62,000 nt of DNA from contig NC_049991.1 in the NCBI RefSeq assembly GCF_000003815.2, forward strand, positions 8,974,729 to 9,036,728, written 5' to 3'. Position numbers and translations under genes: made by a program. Origin of the DNA: Branchiostoma floridae (lineage: Eukaryota; Chordata; Leptocardii; Amphioxiformes; Branchiostomatidae). Below the pieces are notes generated by a model. The model ran no database searches and was not told where the DNA came from. It saw nothing but the letters and a program-made list of their open reading frames with translations. Positions 12,411 through 26,000 of the stretch are shown one piece after another; the stretch's first letter is position 1; every line of letters begins with the position of its first letter.

Positions 12411-13520
12411 TGTGAAGTCACTTTGAGAACAGAAAAAAATAACAGTCAACAATCACACGAAGCAAAAATCGGGTGTAAATTAGACGTATAAAACGTTTTC
12501 AGAATATTATCGAAGCGACTGATGTCAGGCTAGAACATAGATCAGTATTAAAACATGATATATGACAGAATACACTAGAAAATGTCATATAAACATAGCA
12601 AGTAAAATCAATTATGCACATTTCTTACCGTATGATGTGTCTTGAAAACTCTCGTGAAAGTAGAAGAAACTTTGGGCCCGGGGATCTGAACCTGTGTCAG
12701 CTCCGCGGCGCCCCAACTTCTCTCTTCACACTTCCCAGAACACGATGTGTAGTCGTCGAGAGACGACGTCGAAATATGTCAGCTCGTCAGGTACGGACCG
12801 TTTTGTCGCCTCAAACCAGAGCTGCTCCCATTGGTTGGTATTTTCGGAGCATCACGGGATCATCTCTGCACCAATCAGTTACGTCCAGCTGGGCGATAGC
12901 AATTGCCACGAGTACGGAAATGGCGAAGCTAGAGGCACTCGTGACAACGTGACTGGTTGAGTCGGTCTACGCAGCTTCTGCTGCCTCGCACGTTTTCCTC
13001 TGTTGTCAGTAAACAACAACCTTATTGCTCGCCGCCATCATGTTTTCAATCCGTCTACCTTTTATTACATCAGTTTTGCGACTGTCTCGTACCAGATGGA
13101 TACATTTCTACTTACAGAACACCGAAAAAGAAGCGCCAGTGATGTTATAATGAATAGTGAGTATCGCTCTGCTGTAATTAAAGCTAATAATGTATCAAAT
13201 GCGTAAATCTGTAATATTTGCCGCCGATATTACCTTTGATCCCGGTATTTTCAAGTTGACGCAGTGTTTGTTTTCAAATCTTCAATGCTCCATTAAAAAG
13301 CGACAACAGGCGGGGGAGCATTCATCTCTGTCTTCAAAGTCCCGCCAACAAAAACAGGTGATGTTTTTCTACCGTCCCGTGCCTTTACTGACCACAATGA
13401 GACGGCTATTCAGAGCTCATAGATAGTATCAATGATGTTATCGAGTCAATTTTTCTGCAGAAATAATAACAATGTGTCAAAAAAGATCGATTTTTTCATA
13501 CTTTGACAACTTTCCTTTGA
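12411..13520. promoter_or_regulatory. Probable upstream region of the lectin/VWD gene
   Basis: This gene-free stretch lies directly upstream of the signal-peptide exon (ATG at 12410, minus strand), so the promoter should be here. No clear TATA box or initiator was identified. The short frames at 12.6-13.4 kb show no recognised domain. Confidence 0.35.
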
Positions 13521-14616
13521 ATAACAGACGACAAGCCGACGCCAATCAGACGTGCCATTGATGACATCCTTCACCTTTCACGAACGCCGCCTATCGCGCA
13601 ATCGTGAATAGTGCAGCTGCAGGGATGTCCATTTGCGTTACTCATAACTCTTTAGACTTAGCCTTTGTAGAATCTGAAGTTTTGGAGGTGACTTTTCGAG
13701 CAAGAGTGACTTAGAATGGTACCTCGGCTACATGATGCAACCACACACGCTTCAATTGACAAACCCGGAGTGTGGACGAAATATAAACATACGATGATCT
13801 CACTGTGCAGACTGTAACAGGTGAAATGTTCGCGGAGATTTTAGGTTTGCAGAAGGGAGAAAATGGGAGTGTTCGTGTTAGGTTTTAGTTCGCGGTTGGA
13901 ACTGCCATGCTGGGTTTTACTGTGAAAGGAGAAATGCTCTATGTGGTCCTAAGTTCGCCATGAATGGTCACCATAACATACGTGAACATAAAACTACCGT
14001 AAAAAATTCCCCTTTTACAGTGCTCCAGTGTAGTAAACTGTTGGGCGGGGGGGTCCAAATGGCTTCTCTCGCATACAGTTAAATATATTTGTCCGCTCAC
14101 TACAGGGCTGCATCCGGCATTGATATATAGCAACGATTGTCGTAATTCGAATCGTAGGAAAGTTTGAACTCTCGTTGATATCCAAATAGAAGTATTGTTT
14201 TGGGGGTGTCTGTGTGTCTTTCTATCTGTTTGTAGATGGGTTACGAATATATTTGGATACGTGTCTGTGGATAGAAATTCGCAAGAGGAAGGGCAATGTC
14301 GATTTTGAGCCCCCTGGTTTGTGGTTTTGGCACTGCAGCAGTACTTCTTTATTTCTATAAATGACGGGAATTCTATGCTTGTAAGATACGTAGGATAGTT
14401 AAAGGTGTTCATTACCATGCATAGATTATGTTGATGTGGAAGTCATTTTTGGGAAGGACCTGCATCCTTCGGCAGAAACAAATTCCACGAAAAATGTAAT
14501 CTTGTCTTTTTTTTACAGAAATAATAACGATAACGGTTATGTCATAAAGAATGATTTTGGCATACTTTGACAACTTTGCTCTGAGTAACAGACGACAAGC
14601 CGACGCCAGTCGGACG

Positions 14617-14815
14617 TAGTCTCTACCAGACTCCAGATCGCTGGAAAAATCGTGGAAATGGAACGAATAGAGGAGTAAGCCGGCCAGAGAAATATAGCTG
14701 GGTAGGGAACAGCACGCGATCGACGGATCGCGAGCTGTTCCCTGGCCGGTTATATTCCTCTCGATTTGTTCCATTTCTACGATTTTTCCAGCGATCCGGA
14801 GTCTGGTAGAGACTA
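14617..14815. mobile_element. Mutator-type MITE (199 bp) with 9-bp target site duplication
   Basis: The ends are inverted repeats of about 45 bp starting TAGTCTCTACCAGACTC. The 9-bp sequence AGTCGGACG flanks it directly on both sides (14608-14616 and 14816-14824). The other tandem copies at this site lack the element, so they serve as an empty-site control. A 9-bp duplication with long terminal inverted repeats is the hallmark of the Mutator (MULE) superfamily. Confidence 0.88.
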
Positions 14816-17256
14816 AGTCGGACGTGCCATAGATGACATCCTTCACCTTTCACGAACGCCGCCTATCGCGCAATCGTGAATAGTGCAGCTGCAGGGATGT
14901 CCATTTGCATTACTCATAACTCTGTAGACTTAGCCTTTGTAGAATCTGAAGTTTTGGAGGTGACTTTTCGAGCAAGAGCGACTTAGAAAGGTACCTCGGC
15001 TACATGATGCAACCACACACGCTTCAATTGACAAACCCGGAGTGTGGGCAAAATGTAAACATACGATGATCTCACTGTGCACAGACTGTAACAGGTGAAA
15101 TGTTCGCGAGGATTTTAAGTTTGCAGAAAGGAGAAAATGAGTGTGTTTATGGTAGGTTTTAGTTCGCGGTTGGAACTGCCATGCTGGGTTTTACTGTGAA
15201 AAGAGATATGGTCGAAGTGGTCTTAAGTTCGCCGTGAAATGTCACCATAACAAACGCGAACATAAAACCAACGTGAAAAGTTCCCATTTTACGGTGCTCC
15301 AGTGTAGTGTATTGTTGGGGGGTCCAAATGGCTTCTCTCGCATACAGGTAAGTATATTTGTCCACTCACTACAGGGCTGCATCTGGCATTGATAGCAACG
15401 ATTGTCAGAATTCGAGTCGTAGGAAAGTTTGAACTCTCGTTGATATTCAAATGGAGATATTGTTTTTGGAGTGTCTGTGTGTATTTCTATCTGTTTGTAG
15501 ATGGGTTACGAATATAGTTGGATACGTGTCTGTGGGTAGGAATTCGCAAGAGAAGGGCAAGGTCGATTGTGAGCCCCTTGGTTTGTGATTTTGGCACTGC
15601 AGCAGTACTTCTTTATTTCTATAAATGACGGGAATTTTATGCTTGTAAGATACGTCGGCTAAGTAAAGGTGTGCGTTACCATGCATAGATTATGTTGATG
15701 TGAAAGTCATTTTTGGGAAGGACCTGCATCCTTCGGCAGAAACAAATTCCACGAAAAATGTAATCTTGTCTTTTTTTCGCAAGAGCGACTTAGAATGGTA
15801 CTTCGGTTAGATGATGCAACCACGTACCACACACGCTTCATTTGACAAACCCGGAGTGTGGACGAAATATAAACATACGATGATCTCACTGTGCAGACTG
15901 TAACAGGTGAAATGTTCGCGAGGATTTTAAGTTTGCAGAAGGGAGAATATGGGAGTGTTCGTGGTAGGTTTTAGTTCGCGGTTGGAACTGCCATGCTGGG
16001 TTTTACTGTGAAAGGAGATATGGTCGAAGTGGTCTTAAGTTCGCCGTGAAATGTCACCATAACATACGCGAACATAAAACCAACGTGAAAAGTTCCCATT
16101 TTACGGTGCTCCAGTGTAGTGTATTGTTGGGAGGGGTCCAAATGGCTTCTCTCGCATACAGGTAAATATATTTGTCCACTCACTACAGGGCTGCATCTGG
16201 CATTGATAGCAACGATTGTCAGAATTCGAGTCGTACGAAAGTTTGAACTCTCGTTGATATTCAAATGGAGATATTGTTTTTGGAGTGTCTGTGTGTATTT
16301 CTATCTGTTTGTAGATGGGTTACGAATATAGTTGGATACGTGTCTGTGGATATGAATTCGCAAGGGGAAGGGCAAGGTCGATTGTGAGCCCCTTGGTTTG
16401 TGATTTTGGCACTCAGCAGCAGCACTTATTTATTTCTATGAATGACGGGAATTTTATGCTTGTAAGATACGTAGGATAGGTAAAGGTCTTCATTACCATG
16501 CACAGATTATGTTTATGTGGAAGTCATTTTTGGGAAGGACCTGCATCCTTCCAAACAAATTCCACGAAAAATGTAATCTAGTCTATTTTACAGAAATAGT
16601 AACGATAACAGTTATGATTTTGGCATACTTTGACAGCTTTGTTCTGAGTATTACACACAGTCGACGAGTCGACGCAAGTCAGACGTGTCTTAGATGACAT
16701 CCTTCACCTTTCACGAACGCCGCCTATCGCGCGATCTTGAATAGTGCAGCTGCAGGGATGTCAATTTGCGTTACTCATAACTCTGTAGACTTAGCCTTTG
16801 TAGAATCTGAAGTTTTCAAGGTGACTATTTCAGCAAGAGTGACTTAGGATGGTACATCGGCTACATGATGCAATCACACACGCTTCAATTGAAAAATACC
16901 GGACGTGGGTGAAAGGTACGTAAACATACAATGATCTCACTGCACACTGTAAAAGGGGAAATGTTGGCGGGAATTTTAAGTTCGCAGTATGGCGAAGATG
17001 CGAGTGTTCTTGGCAGGTTTTAGCTCGGACGTTGGAACTGCCATGCAGGGTTACACTGTAAAAGATGAATTTAAAGAACTGTTTTGAGTTCGCCGCGAAT
17101 GGTCACCGTAACCATCGCGAACAGAAAGCCACAATGACAATTTCCCCTTTTACAGTGCACAAGTGTGGCACTGTGGCTTCTCTGATTATTTTTCGGATCC
17201 ACGGAACTAACGACGATGGTTAAAAGGATATTTTTGCTAGGTGCATTTGGCTACCG

Positions 17257-17355
17257 GCCTGTGTTACACAATGCGAGTCTCGCTGGCTTGCGTTAATTAC
17301 CCCTCCCTTGGGATGGGAACTGTGGGCCGGTCGCTATAAAGCGCGCGATTCAGGC
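17257..17355 (+). mobile_element. Short GCCTG...CAGGC inverted-repeat element, copy 1
   Basis: A ~100-bp element has GCCTGTGTTACACAATGCG at one end and CAGGC at the other, with a central TTAATTACCCCTCC. A second copy in reverse orientation is at 19503-19605. It has the size and structure of a very short MITE. Confidence 0.6.
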
Positions 17356-17960
17356 TAAATTGGCCACCATTGGGTTTATGGTAACGTTTGAAATGATATA
17401 ATTCCACAGGCTGACTTATCAACTTTGTTTTGTCGAATTTTCCCATCCATAAATGGTCTGGTGGACGCTCTAAAACGAACATTTTAAGATGTGATCAGTT
17501 TCGATGTTAGGATGACTTTTAATCCATGGTTTGCTGAGGATGCATATGGCATGTTGTGTTTTTGTTTACCATTTCTATATTTGTCCGCTCAGTACAGGGC
17601 TGCATCCGGCATTGTCTGACTGTAGTGCGACTCGTAGAGAGTTTCGTTGACATCCAAATGGAGGTATTGTTGTTGGAGTGTCTGTACATGTATCTTTCTA
17701 ACTGTCTCTGGATGGGCACGAAGATATTTGGATACATGTCTGTGGGTAGGTGTCGGGAAGAAGAGGGGCAAAGGTCGATTTTGAGCCCCCTGGTCTGTGA
17801 TCTTGGTACTGCAGCAGTACTTCTTTACTTCTATAAATGATGGGGATTTTATACTTGTGAGACTCAGATACGTAAGCTAGGTAAAGGTGTACATTGCCAT
17901 GTATAGATTATGTATATGTGGAAGTCATTTTTATTGGGTCCGAATCCTTCGGCAGAAACA

Positions 17961-19500
17961 AATTTTACGAAAAATGTAACCCGACCCGATGAGTTTTGTT
18001 GCACACGAAGATGACCTCCATGAGTAATGTATCACAATCAATAAATCTTAAATAGATCTAACATCCTTGCTTTTAATAAGTGACTCGCGCACACAATTTG
18101 TCATAGAGCCATGTGCATGTTAAAATTGTTATAGTGTACGTGCGAGGATAGAGAACAGTGTGTTTGACTCGCGAAAAAAAATAAAAATAAAATAAAACAC
18201 TCACGGTAGTTAGTAAAGTTATGTCATTTCATTTCATTTTCTTCTTCTCTGACTTGTTTAAGGACATCTGAAGGTAGGCCTTTTTGAGGCCGCAGAGGCA
18301 GTGTGTTGTTATCCACAGCAATGGAAGGCGGAGCCCAACCCTCTCCTTCCGTCGCATTTTGCCCCTCCAACCGAAGCCAGATAACCGTTTCAGTACAGCT
18401 GGTTGGAGTGAGGAAAATCTCACGGACACAACATTTAGCTAGGAATTCCAGGATCCGACCCCGTGGCCTCCCGATCTCGAGGGCGCTAGCCGCATCGCGA
18501 TAGCCACGCGGCCATTTGACGGAGCTTCTCGAGTTATGCTGTGAGTGTCCAAACACGATACAGGCGGTAATGTTCTTCTTCTTTCGTACCGCCTAGCCTC
18601 TTTGCAGAGATTAACGACAGACTACGCATGGGTCACAACGCAAGTGCCTGGTTTGAATAGACAAGGGAAAATAAAGGAAAAACATTAAGGAAAATGAAAA
18701 CGACTGATTTTGTGTGTGCAAAGGACATGCGTGTTCAGTTTTACTTGTACATGCATAACACATACACGACGTGTGTGGGTGGCTCAGTGCAGCAGGGTCC
18801 TGCCCAGAAGTTTTTGATTGGGAGAGAAACCCGCCTCCGCCACACCAGGCTCGTTCCACTCTCTGCCTGTGATGGTCCGGGGAAAGAACGAGAGCCTGCA
18901 GTAGTTGTTCCTGCCTGACGCGATGTCGAGTTTTTACTTGAAAAGCCTTTATTCTTGTCTTGAAAATAGTTTCAATTGAGTATGCAGCAATGTCTTTAAA
19001 TTCAGTTCAGTGCAGTTTAGTGGTGGGTACACGAACCAGTACAAAACCCGGAAAAAAGGACCTCAGAAAAAATGAGATTTTGGACCGATTGGAAAATGAA
19101 CAGATTATACGGTCATTTTCACCAAGTGTCGACAGTCAAACTTCGACTAAGTTCGACTAAAAAAAGGCAATTAGTGCTAGCTGTATAGACCTATTCATGA
19201 AGATAGGATTTCAAAACGCCAGACGAAGTCGGATACTCCATGCATCGAATATAAAAGCTCCTTGTTTTCACAGACAACTTCAGGTCCAGACCTGAATTTT
19301 CTGTATATTATCGGTACCCTACGGTGCAGTTAATCCTCAGTCAGTGAGGTGACACCACACCGTGATACCCAGAGGCATCGCAAGACTGATAATATTTCTA
19401 TTTCTATCAGAAATACAATTAGAAAAATACCTGCCTATGGCACTGGCTGCAAATACACCCGATATTATTTATAAAACGATGTATAACGTTACATATTTGT
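17961..19500. other. Intergenic sequence without recognised genes
   Basis: Sequence between the tandem 1.2-kb copies and the EIF3L promoter region. A minus-strand frame at 18224-18556 and others were inspected, but none shows a recognisable domain or splice-consistent continuation. Confidence 0.4.
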
Positions 19501-19502
19501 TA

Positions 19503-19605
19503 GCCTGACTAAAATCGCGCCACTAGCGGCCGGCCCTACAATTGCCGCCGCTCTCTTGGAGGGGGTAATTAACCCCAGCCAGCGAGAGCTTGTGTAAACA
19601 CAGGC
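19503..19605 (-). mobile_element. Short GCCTG...CAGGC inverted-repeat element, copy 2
   Basis: The reverse complement of this segment matches 17257-17355, including the GTTAATTACCCCCTCC core and the GCCTG ends. It is 480 bp upstream of the EIF3L start codon. Confidence 0.6.
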
Positions 19606-20087
19606 TACATATTTGTTGTTTTGAACAGAAAAAAATGCACGCCTACGAACAAAACGCTGCAAAAACGACATAAAAGTTACATTACATTTATTAAATTGTG
19701 GATGACAAAAGAACAAACCTCACATCTGCTTGAAGATTAGGCTCCCACAGCCTGGGATGTACCATGTCGATAAAAGGTGTGAACATATATAACCAGTTGA
19801 CTATATTTCATATACTTACGACTTTATTGCTTAGAAAAACATATTATGTGAGTATAATATTAACATCTGGTTGGAAAATCTTTGCTTCAATTGGCAGGAA
19901 ATACTATATTATCGATGAAATTGAAGTGACAAAGCTGTAATATACGCGCATGCGCATTGTTCTCACACAGGGCGGCACGTTGCGTCCATATCGTACTAGA
20001 AAACACCGAAATATTTCATAGAAAACACCACCAAAAGGATATTTTAGCCATCGAAGTTCGTGGATTTGAATCATAAACGTTATCAGT

Positions 20088-23000
20088 ATGTACGGGGGCG
20101 AAGACTACCAAGAGGTGAGCTTTATTCTGCAGTTCTTACCTTTCAATATGTGTCACCATTTCGGACGCCCCCCTCCCCCTATCATAGTATGCCGGGAGTA
20201 CGATACTAGTGAGAATGAAGACTTGTGGAAAGTATGTCGGAGCCTCGCATCTTCTTGTCTTGTCAAATGCCCACGATATTATCATAACCATACATGTTCT
20301 TCTATACAATTCCCCGGATCAGGGAATTCCGAGGGATTCCTAGTATCCTACACTTTTTCATGGGTTTACTGAAAAGGCTGGACTGGCTACCATGACAGGC
20401 TACCCTTTCTAGGCCCCTGAGGGTGTACATGGGGGATGGGGGTATGGTCTATACTGGGATTGCCTTTAGGAATAGCTGTCTCAGCAGTGGGTAGACAAGG
20501 GGAAGGAAGTTGTGGAACAGCAAATGAAAAATCAGCTCAGCTACATGTCAATTTTTACCTGAGTGAAATGAGGGAAGTGAATCTAAATCATAGTACATCT
20601 AAATGCAATGATTTAGGTTTGACGTGTCAAGAGGGGGGGGGGGGGGGTAAGTAGTATCAAACCGCGGCATGAATCAGTTGATCAGCCTTTTCTAGCGCAG
20701 TGGTTTCGCTGCAGGGTTGTAATCAGCTGCCCCGGGTTCGATCCCGGATGTCAGCATGTTTGTTTCCTTCTGTTTCTACTCGCCCCTCTAATTTCTTCAT
20801 TGGTTCCCACACCCGCCCTGTGAATAACAAGCTAGAGATATGCCACACAGGGATATCAAACTCGGAGATTCGAGGACGAATCATCATGAAAAGAAAGAGT
20901 AGTGTAAAAGTGGGGGGAGGGGGTTAAGTAGCGTCAAACAGCCTTGTAAATCGGCTGCTCAGCCTTTTCCAGTGCAGTGGTTTCGCTGCTAGGTTGTAAT
21001 CTGCCGACCTGGGTTCGATCCCGTGTGTCGGCATGTTTGTTTCTTTCTCAGATGTTGTCACCATCATATGCTTAATCGTAATAATAGCCTTATTCTGAAA
21101 CCCTCTACTGGTAAACATTTCAATCAGATTTTGAAGGGCGGCAATAAGACAAACTTCCTTAATGTAGAACATTTACATTTATTGAATTTTATACAAGCCC
21201 AATAAAAAAATGAATAATTGTACCCCCCATTTCCAGTTTGCAAACTTACGTGTTACTTTGAACTTTTTTGCAGTATGACCAATATGGCCAACATCCATAT
21301 GGGCCTCCAGAATCGTATGAGCTGCACACAGGTAAAACATCTTATATTTGTATCACATCCATTTGTATGTATCTACCGTACCTCGCATGATGCATGCCTG
21401 GCTAAAAGCCTGTACGGACTCCTGTTAATTGAGAGTTAATTTAAACCCACTTTCAATGGGGTCTACAGTTCTACAGTTACTTAATGTTGAAAAATCCTAT
21501 CAATAGGTGTGGTTGGATCTTTGATGTTTTGTTGCTGTTGTTTATCTGTTTAGGTGACCCCCGTGCTGATCTGGAGTACGAGCGTCAGTTCCAGCAGGCC
21601 CCGCCGGCGTATATCGTACCCGACGTCATCAAACGCTTCATCGAATACTTCCACAAGTGTGTGACAGACGGGAATGTCTTCGAAATTGGCAACATCTATG
21701 AGAACAGGTAGGTCCAAACTTAGGAACAAACACTAAGTCTAAAACTTTCATGTTTTATCTTCTACCATGAGTTTGCATAATTTCCATAGATGACACAGAT
21801 AAACAGAGACCACTGCACTGTGATATTGCCCCAAAGTTTAAGAAAAATATCTTGAACATTTGTTTATACAAAGTAGATTTCTCTTTGAACTGGTTTGCAA
21901 TGGCCGGTTTACCGGTAGCACCTCTGGTATAGTGTGAAGGCCAATATTTCTGAGGTTAACTAGATATTCGCTTAAAATAAAAGGCCATTGGAAATTTTTG
22001 ACTCAGATGTTTACCGGTATATCAATTCAGATCAATGATTGACTTGAACTTAGTATTATAAGTGATGTGACACCACTTGAAATTAGATTCATACAGTGTG
22101 GAGACTAACGGGAGGGGTCCAAAGTCCGGTAGGGGTCCAAAGTCCGGTAGGATTTTAAAATCATTTTTGCGGAGATATGCATAAGTGTCTGCACATAATA
22201 AGTGCAACTTGTTATGGACTAAACCTTGTTGTAAATAACTGAAAAGTCAGAGTATGTGTCCAAGTTGGTAAGCCCCAACAGATAACGATTGAAAAAAGTA
22301 CACAAGTTTGACGCCTTCCGTGCATGCTGACGAGCGAACATATCGAGAACATGGCCCGGGAAACTATTAAATAATTCATCGTCAAATACGAAATGTGAAA
22401 AGATACCACCACAGATGAGAATGCTATCTATAAAACTTCCTAAATAAGCACAGCTATGCCGTGTCTTTGCTTTTATAGTTGGATAATCGGAGCTGAATTA
22501 TGCCGCATGTTCACGGCCCTGTCAACCCCGTCAATCACCTATGAAGGAAGCCGAGCGATGCTCAACACGATGGAGTTAGTCAACCCGTCAGTAGAGTACC
22601 AATCATTCAAGAAAATCGATCCCTACAGACTAAAGAAATCCTGTAGTCATTTCTGCTGTTAAAAACGAGGTTGAAGCAGGAAATACAGAAGCCGAAAGTG
22701 AAAAAGTGTAATCGCAGGCAGACGTAAACAAAGTGCCGCCATTTTTCTTTTTGGCGACAGGTTGGTTTCACCGTGAGAGGTAATCCTTGTAAGTAAACGT
22801 ATTTAAATATGCATCGTAATTCAAAATATTGCATATATTTGTGACAAAAAATAGTATTGCAGAAGCTTAGTGTTATTTTGCATGCATAGGATGCTTAAAG
22901 ATATGCAGAGATGGATTGGTTGTTAACTTATCGGAGTTTGGACCCCCTTTTTTGTGTTAGAACGTTCCACTGAAACGCAAGTCCAAACCTGCCAAAACTT

Positions 23001-26000
23001 TCGCGCGCTGTCAAAGTAAAGTTCGGAATGCTGCCGTTAAAGGAAACATACGTCTGCACAGCTTAAATCACACTTATATGGTTGTTAACAAGATCTTATA
23101 TTGTTTTTGATGGGTTGTCAGTAAAACGTACGATGACAAAAGCCATGCGCATTCACTTAGAACAGTTACCGGACATTGGATCCCCCCTGTTATCCTTTTA
23201 AAAGTTAATCTAAATGGTGAAAGTGACCAAGAAGTAGATGTTTAGCTGTTCTTTGTATGTAAATGAAATTTGATGATACAGTTCCATTCTTTATTAGGAA
23301 TGACTCCACTAATTCCAGCTAGTGTCTTCATAGACATAAGACAGTACCTGACAGTTCGTGACTTTTGTCTTTTCTTGTGTCTCAGCTTCAACAAACTGAC
23401 AGAAAGGTTCTTCAAGACATCCCCCTGGCCTGAGGCAGAGTACATCATGCCTCTAGTCAAGAATGGTAAAAACATTCTTTGATTTATTACCTTTGCCAAG
23501 AAGACTGTTTTCAGTGCCATGTGTATATGTTTGTTTGAAGACAGCATAACATTCAATGATACTACAGCAAAGCATCCTTTTTTTATGTCTCATATTTTGC
23601 ACATGCTATATATAATTATGCATAATTTTTTAATGGTACATATACTATAGCCTTGGGCTTGGAAAAAAGTTATATAGGCTAAAGTACTTGACCTCTTATT
23701 TTTTATAAAAAGTTTGTAGTTTACTTATGAATACAACTTGATATTATGTATTTTCATGTTGATTTTTTTTCCAATTTCTCTATCTTGTGTCTTGTTTGCC
23801 ATTTCTTTTGTTCAAGTTCAAGTGACAAAAGATTTGACTTCATAAGATAATTGTAAGTTGAAGGACACGTTTTGCAATGTCATTTTGCAATATTTTTTTC
23901 CACAGACACTGTGTTCCTGATTCTGTACAAGGAGCTGTACTTTAGGCATATCTATGCCAAAGTTCAGGTATGAACTAGTTTTAGTGTGTAATTTGAGTTA
24001 AGAAGACTAATATAAAGTATTATCTAAATGCTAAACAAAGCTTGTTTTTGTGGATGGTGGCAAAAAAGAGAATATATAAAGAAAATATGAGAAATATGCA
24101 TTAAGATTGATACGCTTATCCTTTTTATGTTGGGACTATTAGCAATTCATTACATAGTAATCAATATTTTTTTACAGAAATGGTTCGAAATGCAGTGCAA
24201 TGTCTAGAATAAAATGCAAAAGTAAATTTTATGATTCTTGACCATTTCTTTCTACAGGGGGGACCAAACTTGGAGCAGAGGTTCGAGTCATACTACAACT
24301 ACTGCAACCTGTTTAACTACATCCTCAGTAAGTCTGCTTCTATGTAATGTCTCATTCTGACTGTCCTACATTATGAACCTTGTTGTTGAGTTTAGTTTAC
24401 TGTTAATCCCGAAGTCTTTGTGATTGTTTTATTTTCACACTAAGTCTCCACTGGCAAGTACTGACAATACATTTTGATCAATATGTACTATGTATTTTAG
24501 TGCTACAGTACCCTTTGGGTTTCAAACTTAAAACTCTGTTGGAAAAAAACTCCCACTGCATTAACTCAAATCCTCTCAACAGTACGTGGCAATGCTAAAC
24601 ATTGTTGGCTAGCACTAGGAACCTTTGTTACTGATGCCAGTATATTTAGATCCTTGCCTAAAGGCTATTGTACTTGACTGTACTTGCCTGTAGAATCCTG
24701 TACACATATGGCCACATGGATGGAACCACAACTTAAACTTTGTTTTAATCATTCTTTCATTCTTAGTTTGAAAGGTCAAATATTTTGGCCATACCTCAAG
24801 GTTGGAGCCAGTTTGTTCCCCCTTGTGGCAGATGAACTTTATCTTTGTTTTACTTAAACTACAGACCAGAAGTCTCCGGCACCGTTAGAACTGCCCAACC
24901 AGTGGCTGTGGGACATCATTGACGAGTTTATCTACCAGTTCCAGTCTTTCACACACTACCGCAGTAAGCTCAGCAAGAAGGGCGATGATGAGATCATGAT
25001 CCTCCGCTCCAACCCCAAGGTTAGTTTGGTCATAACTGTCTTTATGTCATAACTGGGCCGCGATAACGTGTGTTACGGACCGTGTGATAAAAAGCTGTAT
25101 CACACAGGCTTCGAAGTTTTATCAGACAGGCATCCGTCGAATATTTCAAACATACTTTGCACACGCCAGTGCGGCGCGACAAAAATTTAGATACCTGGTT
25201 CGGACGTTGGAGCATTACTGTTGTAACAATGTTTGTTCAAGGGCACCCGATTTTCTCAACTTCTGGCGCATTTCGCATCGAAACGTGTTTTCTCAGGTGG
25301 ATGTGACATAAATAAAATACAACACGGTGTATTCCGCATTACCCTCGGTCCCAGCCCTCCCACGGGTCGCAGTCAGGCTTGTTCCTCGGGTGATACGGAA
25401 TGCACTGTGTTGTATTCACACTAACCAAATACATGTATGATCTATGGTATCTTTACATATTTATACTTAAACCTAAGAAAATATCTGGGTGCACCAGTGC
25501 AGCAACAGAAAAAAATTCCAATTAAGGGTGGATCACTCTGCACGGGTGACACTGTGACAGTGAAAATCATTTAAGTGCTGGTACAAAATACTGGAACATA
25601 GCATGAATAGAATATGACTTTTTCATTTGTATTCATTATTACTAACAACATATGATGCCTACCACAAAGACGTTGGTAAAAGATTAAAACATCATATCGG
25701 CAATAAAAGAGTTGAGCATTGATGTTACCATGATGTTTTTTGTAAACAAAGTCAGGTTTAGAAATGACACCTTTGAAGTTCTTTGTGAGGCCGACGCCTA
25801 GCAAGACATAACTCGTGCATCACAACCTGTTTCTTGTTTGTTTACCAACATGTAGATCTGGAACGTACACAGCGTGCTGAATGTGTTACACTCGCTGGTG
25901 GACAAGTCTAGCATCAACAGGCAGCTGGAGGTCTTCAGCAGTGGAGGTTGGTACCACTACTTTTTTTTTATAGAAAAGTAGAGCATAAAGGGATGGAGAA

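Larger units (their letters stand above)
13525..17960. repeat. Four tandem copies of a ~1.2-kb segment
   Basis: Copies begin near 13525, 14588, 15776 and 16655. Shared landmarks are ACATCCTTCACCTTTCACGA, TTCGCGGTTGGAACTGCC, GATGGGTTACGAATAT and CTGCATCCTTCGGCAG. The third copy lacks the first ~150 bp and starts at GCAAGAGCGACTTAG. The fourth is the most diverged. Inside each copy, a sub-element with ends like CTGTAAAAGGGGAAAT and its inverse forms a smaller inverted-repeat unit. None of the frames is kept open across all copies, so I see no gene. Confidence 0.88.

Noticed and set aside
14412-14846. 144-codon minus-strand frame
   Set aside because: It runs through the Mutator MITE and is absent from the sister tandem copies, so it is accidental.
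20700-20790. Functional tRNA gene
   Set aside because: Box A- and box B-like sequences are present, but no complete cloverleaf with an acceptor stem was evident, so it is called SINE-like.
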